A stretch of DNA of 8,211 bases. It comes from JAQVXR01 sp050945755 (GTDB taxonomy: Bacteria; Bacillota; Dehalobacteriia; Dehalobacteriales; Dehalobacteriaceae). The translations under genes and the position numbers were made by a program. The notes under the pieces are model-generated. The model did not search any database and was not told the DNA's origin. It saw only the letters and a list, made by a program, of their open reading frames with translations. Where the stretch lies: the NCBI GenBank assembly GCA_050945755.1, contig JBMNTN010000074.1, positions 1 through 8,211 of the forward strand, written 5' to 3'. This document shows, one piece after another, positions 6,500 through 8,211 of the stretch; the stretch's first letter is position 1, and each line of letters starts with the position of its first letter.

Positions 6500-6714
6500 T
6501 CTAAAAGAATATAGCATTCAAATTATTACCATTGCTACCACAATTATACGGTTAGTGGGAGCATATTACATTGAAATAGGATTACCAATCTTAGCCAGCA
6601 AGTGCTTAAGGACCATTTTAACTGGTACTTTCTCTTAATATTTAGTTTGCGAAAAGTAAAGAGAATACAAAAAAGATATATTTGTATGCTAACCTATACT
6701 TGGAGGTGGAAAAG
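6500..6714. other. Intergenic region with no identified gene
   Basis: AT-rich DNA between the Mop remnant and the response regulator, which point away from each other. It should hold both promoters, but I found no pair of good -35/-10 hexamers in either direction. On the + strand a hydrophobic open stretch (around GLPILASKCLRTILTGT, 6570-6635) has no start or ribosome binding site of its own. It could be a decayed membrane-protein fragment or chance. Confidence 0.4.
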
Positions 6715-7059
6715 ATGGCTTTTAAACTTCTTTTGGTAGAAGATGACGCTGAGATGAGAGAAATTATTATGGACTATTTTGCAGAAAAAAGTGGTGGGAC
6801 TTTTGCTATAAGTGCGGCTGAAACCGGAGAAAAAGGTCAGCAAAAGTGTCTTGACGATGAATATGACTTGGTGCTTTTAGATGTAATGCTGCCGGAGGTT
6901 GACGGATTTACAATTTGCCGAGAGCTTAGAAAAACCAGTGATGTGCCTATTATCTTTATTACAGCAAGACACAACGAGGATGACAGGTTACATGGTTATC
7001 GGCTTGGGTGTAATGATTATGTAACCAAGCCCTTTTCTTTGGCAGAGCTTTATGGTTAA
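6715..7059 (+). CDS. Response regulator truncated after its receiver domain (OmpR-type)
   Basis: A 114-residue protein containing a complete CheY-like receiver: acidic pair D10/D11, phosphoacceptor D56 in LVLLDVMLP, T83 in FITAR and K105 in VTKPFSLAELY. The next residues in the family are normally ARVKAL and an OmpR winged helix of about 100 residues; here G and a stop follow. The DNA-binding domain is absent in all three frames, so this is a deletion and not a simple frameshift. The protein can at best accept a phosphate and cannot act as a normal transcription factor. The ATG at 6715 was chosen because GGAGG at 6702-6706 sits 8 nt upstream; an ATG-less extension to 6682 is possible. It overlaps the kinase frame by 8 nt. 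Confidence 0.85.
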   Translation: MAFKLLLVEDDAEMREIIMDYFAEKSGGTFAISAAETGEKGQQKCLDDEYDLVLLDVMLPEVDGFTICRELRKTSDVPIIFITARHNEDDRLHGYRLGCNDYVTKPFSLAELYG

Positions 7060-7888
7060 AGTGAATGATGACCAAAGTCTAGAGAGCGGCTTTTGGACGG
7101 TCCTAGGCCGCGACGTAAATATTGGGGAACGGTGTTTTCCTACTTTAGCCTTTGTCTGGATTTCTTGTCTAATAACATTTAGTGTGGCAGCATTAATACT
7201 TGCGAGACAAAATTTTAAAACTTACAAACAACAGGAGGAACTTGAAAATCAGCGCAAGGAAATGACTAATTCACTGGCTCATGATCTAAAAACTCCGTTG
7301 AGCATTATTTCTGGCTATGCCCAAAATTTACAAGAAAATGTCCATACAGAGAAAAGAGAGCATTATGCCAATCATATTCAAGCAAACGTGGATCGTATGG
7401 ATAAAATAATTCATCAGATGCTTGAGCTAACGAGATTAGAGTCAGATTCATTGCAAACTGAATTTGAAGATGTAGCACTTGGTGAGTTGTGTAAAAAAAT
7501 TATTGATCGTTACAAGCCGGTTTGGGAAGAGAAACTAATAACTGCTTCTTTAGATGGTGAAGCTGTAATCAAAGCCGATCACTCTTTAATGCTCAGGGTT
7601 ATTGATAACTTTTTTGTTAATGCTCTTGATAACACACCTGCAGGGGGCAAGATTAGCATAAGAATACTTAATGATACACTAGAAGTATATAATAGTGGTA
7701 GCTATATAGCTGAAGATAAAATTGACGAAATATGGCTACCATTCAAAAAAGGAGATGTATCACGCAGTCAAACAAAAGGAACAGGTCTCGGATTAGCTAT
7801 TGCACGTGCAATTTTGGAATTACACAATTGTTCTTATGGAGCTGTAAATAGTGAAAATGGTGTTATATTCTGGTTTAGATTTAGATAG
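7052..7888 (+). CDS. Sensor histidine kinase lacking its N-terminal sensor region
   Basis: A 278-residue protein with one membrane helix (about 32-52), a short linker (53-72), a HisKA domain with H77 in SLAHDLKTPLSIISGY, and an HATPase domain. The N box is RVIDNFFVNALDNTP (182-196), the G1-like box is VYNSG (212-216) and the G2 box is GTGLGLAIA (243-251). The catalytic core looks intact. Kinases of this clostridial type normally have two membrane helices with an outside sensor between them; here everything before the second helix is replaced by about 30 residues (VKVNDDQSL to GERCF) that I do not recognise. No ribosome binding site precedes the ATG at 7052, which lies inside the regulator gene, so expression would depend on coupling. 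It belongs with the truncated regulator: one deletion removed the regulator's DNA-binding domain and the kinase's sensor. Probably a pseudogene or a signal-blind kinase. Confidence 0.85.
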   Translation: MVKVNDDQSLESGFWTVLGRDVNIGERCFPTLAFVWISCLITFSVAALILARQNFKTYKQQEELENQRKEMTNSLAHDLKTPLSIISGYAQNLQENVHTEKREHYANHIQANVDRMDKIIHQMLELTRLESDSLQTEFEDVALGELCKKIIDRYKPVWEEKLITASLDGEAVIKADHSLMLRVIDNFFVNALDNTPAGGKISIRILNDTLEVYNSGSYIAEDKIDEIWLPFKKGDVSRSQTKGTGLGLAIARAILELHNCSYGAVNSENGVIFWFRFR

Positions 7889-7917
7889 CTATATAATATT
7901 ATGGTTACAAGAGTATT

Positions 7918-7966
7918 CGGCGGCACTGCTTTCGGGCTTAGGTTTGATAAGCTTTAGCTGCCGCCG
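7918..7966. repeat. GC-rich inverted repeat downstream of the kinase
   Basis: CGGCGGCA at 7918-7925 and TGCCGCCG at 7959-7966 pair perfectly over 8 bp with a 33-nt loop, inside which GCTT (7928-7931) and AAGC (7949-7952) can pair again. It is a GC island in AT-rich DNA. There is no immediate T-run; the first (TATTTTT) begins about 18 nt later, so it is a poor Rho-independent terminator. It may be a weak terminator, a protein site or an element end. Confidence 0.5.
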
Positions 7967-8163
7967 CATCGGTTAGAGACAATATTTTTGTGTAGTGAGA
8001 ATAGCATTTCAGAATATATTAAGTTTACCCAAATAATAGCAGTCATGATGTCGAAATAACGTCTAACAGGGGAACATTACTGGTTATGTCCTTAAAGTCG
8101 TGGGATTTACGTTCCAGTCATAAAATAAAGATCTAACCTTACCTATTAAGGATTGGAATTTTT

Positions 8164-8172
8164 TGCTATAAT
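8164..8172 (+). promoter_or_regulatory. Probable extended -10 promoter pointing out of the window
   Basis: TGCTATAAT is a perfect extended -10 (TG, one base, TATAAT) preceded by a T-run. No good -35 lies at 17 bp, which extended -10 promoters can tolerate. Transcription would start near 8179 and run off the end of the window. Confidence 0.45.
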
Positions 8173-8211
8173 AATTATTAAAATAGATATTATTGGTATC
8201 TGACTTATTTG

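Larger units (their letters stand above)
7889..8211. other. Terminal stretch without a recognisable gene
   Basis: Reading both strands I found no open frame with a ribosome binding site or a familiar protein pattern. The stretch holds the GC-rich inverted repeat near its start and a promoter-like sequence near its end. The next gene probably begins beyond the window. Confidence 0.6.

Noticed and set aside
6324..6638. 104-codon + strand open frame
   Set aside because: No credible start or ribosome binding site, and most of it is antisense to the recognisable Mop remnant on the - strand.
6500..6638. Fragment of a CidA/LrgA-like membrane protein on the + strand
   Set aside because: The resemblance is limited to a short hydrophobic run with a GLPI-like motif, too weak to name.
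7901..7957. 18-codon peptide frame starting with MVTRVFGG
   Set aside because: No ribosome binding site, too short, and it lies across the GC-rich inverted repeat.

Overview
The window looks like a chromosomal or accessory segment of a low-GC Firmicute, most likely a clostridial anaerobe. The evidence is strong GGAGG-type ribosome binding sites, TTG and GTG starts, AT-rich intergenic DNA, a BlaI/BlaR1-type pair, a clostridial-style OmpR/histidine kinase pair and a remnant Mop (molybdate-binding TOBE) gene. I cannot assign a genus from the sequence alone. Every intact gene is on the + strand.

Layout. Bases 1-161 hold four tandem 23-bp TCCGGA-rich repeats. A promoter then leads into a membrane diguanylate cyclase (273-1817: seven membrane segments, PAS-like region, GGEEF domain with an intact I-site). 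Next is a noticeably more GC-rich cassette: the tail of a decapitated gene (1862-1981), a 59-residue two-helix membrane protein (1984-2163) and, overlapping it by ATGA, a membrane-anchored class C beta-lactamase-like serine hydrolase (2160-3635). A strong terminator (3698-3735) closes this unit.

An independent AT-rich operon follows. A TTGACA promoter is overlaid by two dyad operators arranged as one large palindrome (3770-3815). It drives a BlaI/MecI-family repressor (3830-4192) and an M56 zinc-metalloprotease receptor (4195-6174). The receptor has the BlaR1 membrane protease but, in place of the usual penicillin-binding sensor, an unfamiliar ~350-residue C-terminal region. A terminator (6219-6256) ends the operon. 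By analogy with BlaR1/BlaI, a signal sensed outside the cell should activate the protease and release the repressor from its own promoter. The signal and any further targets are unknown.

The last third is decayed. A Mop/TOBE gene on the - strand (6266-6487) keeps a perfect ribosome binding site but carries two in-frame TGA stops. A two-component pair has been collapsed by an internal deletion: the response regulator (6715-7059) ends right after its receiver domain, and the kinase (7052-7888) has lost its sensor and first membrane helix but keeps its catalytic core. The final 323 bases hold no recognisable gene, only a GC-rich inverted repeat and a probable extended -10 promoter firing out of the window. 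Overall the window is a mosaic of one c-di-GMP enzyme, one serine hydrolase cassette, one regulated-proteolysis operon and at least three broken loci.
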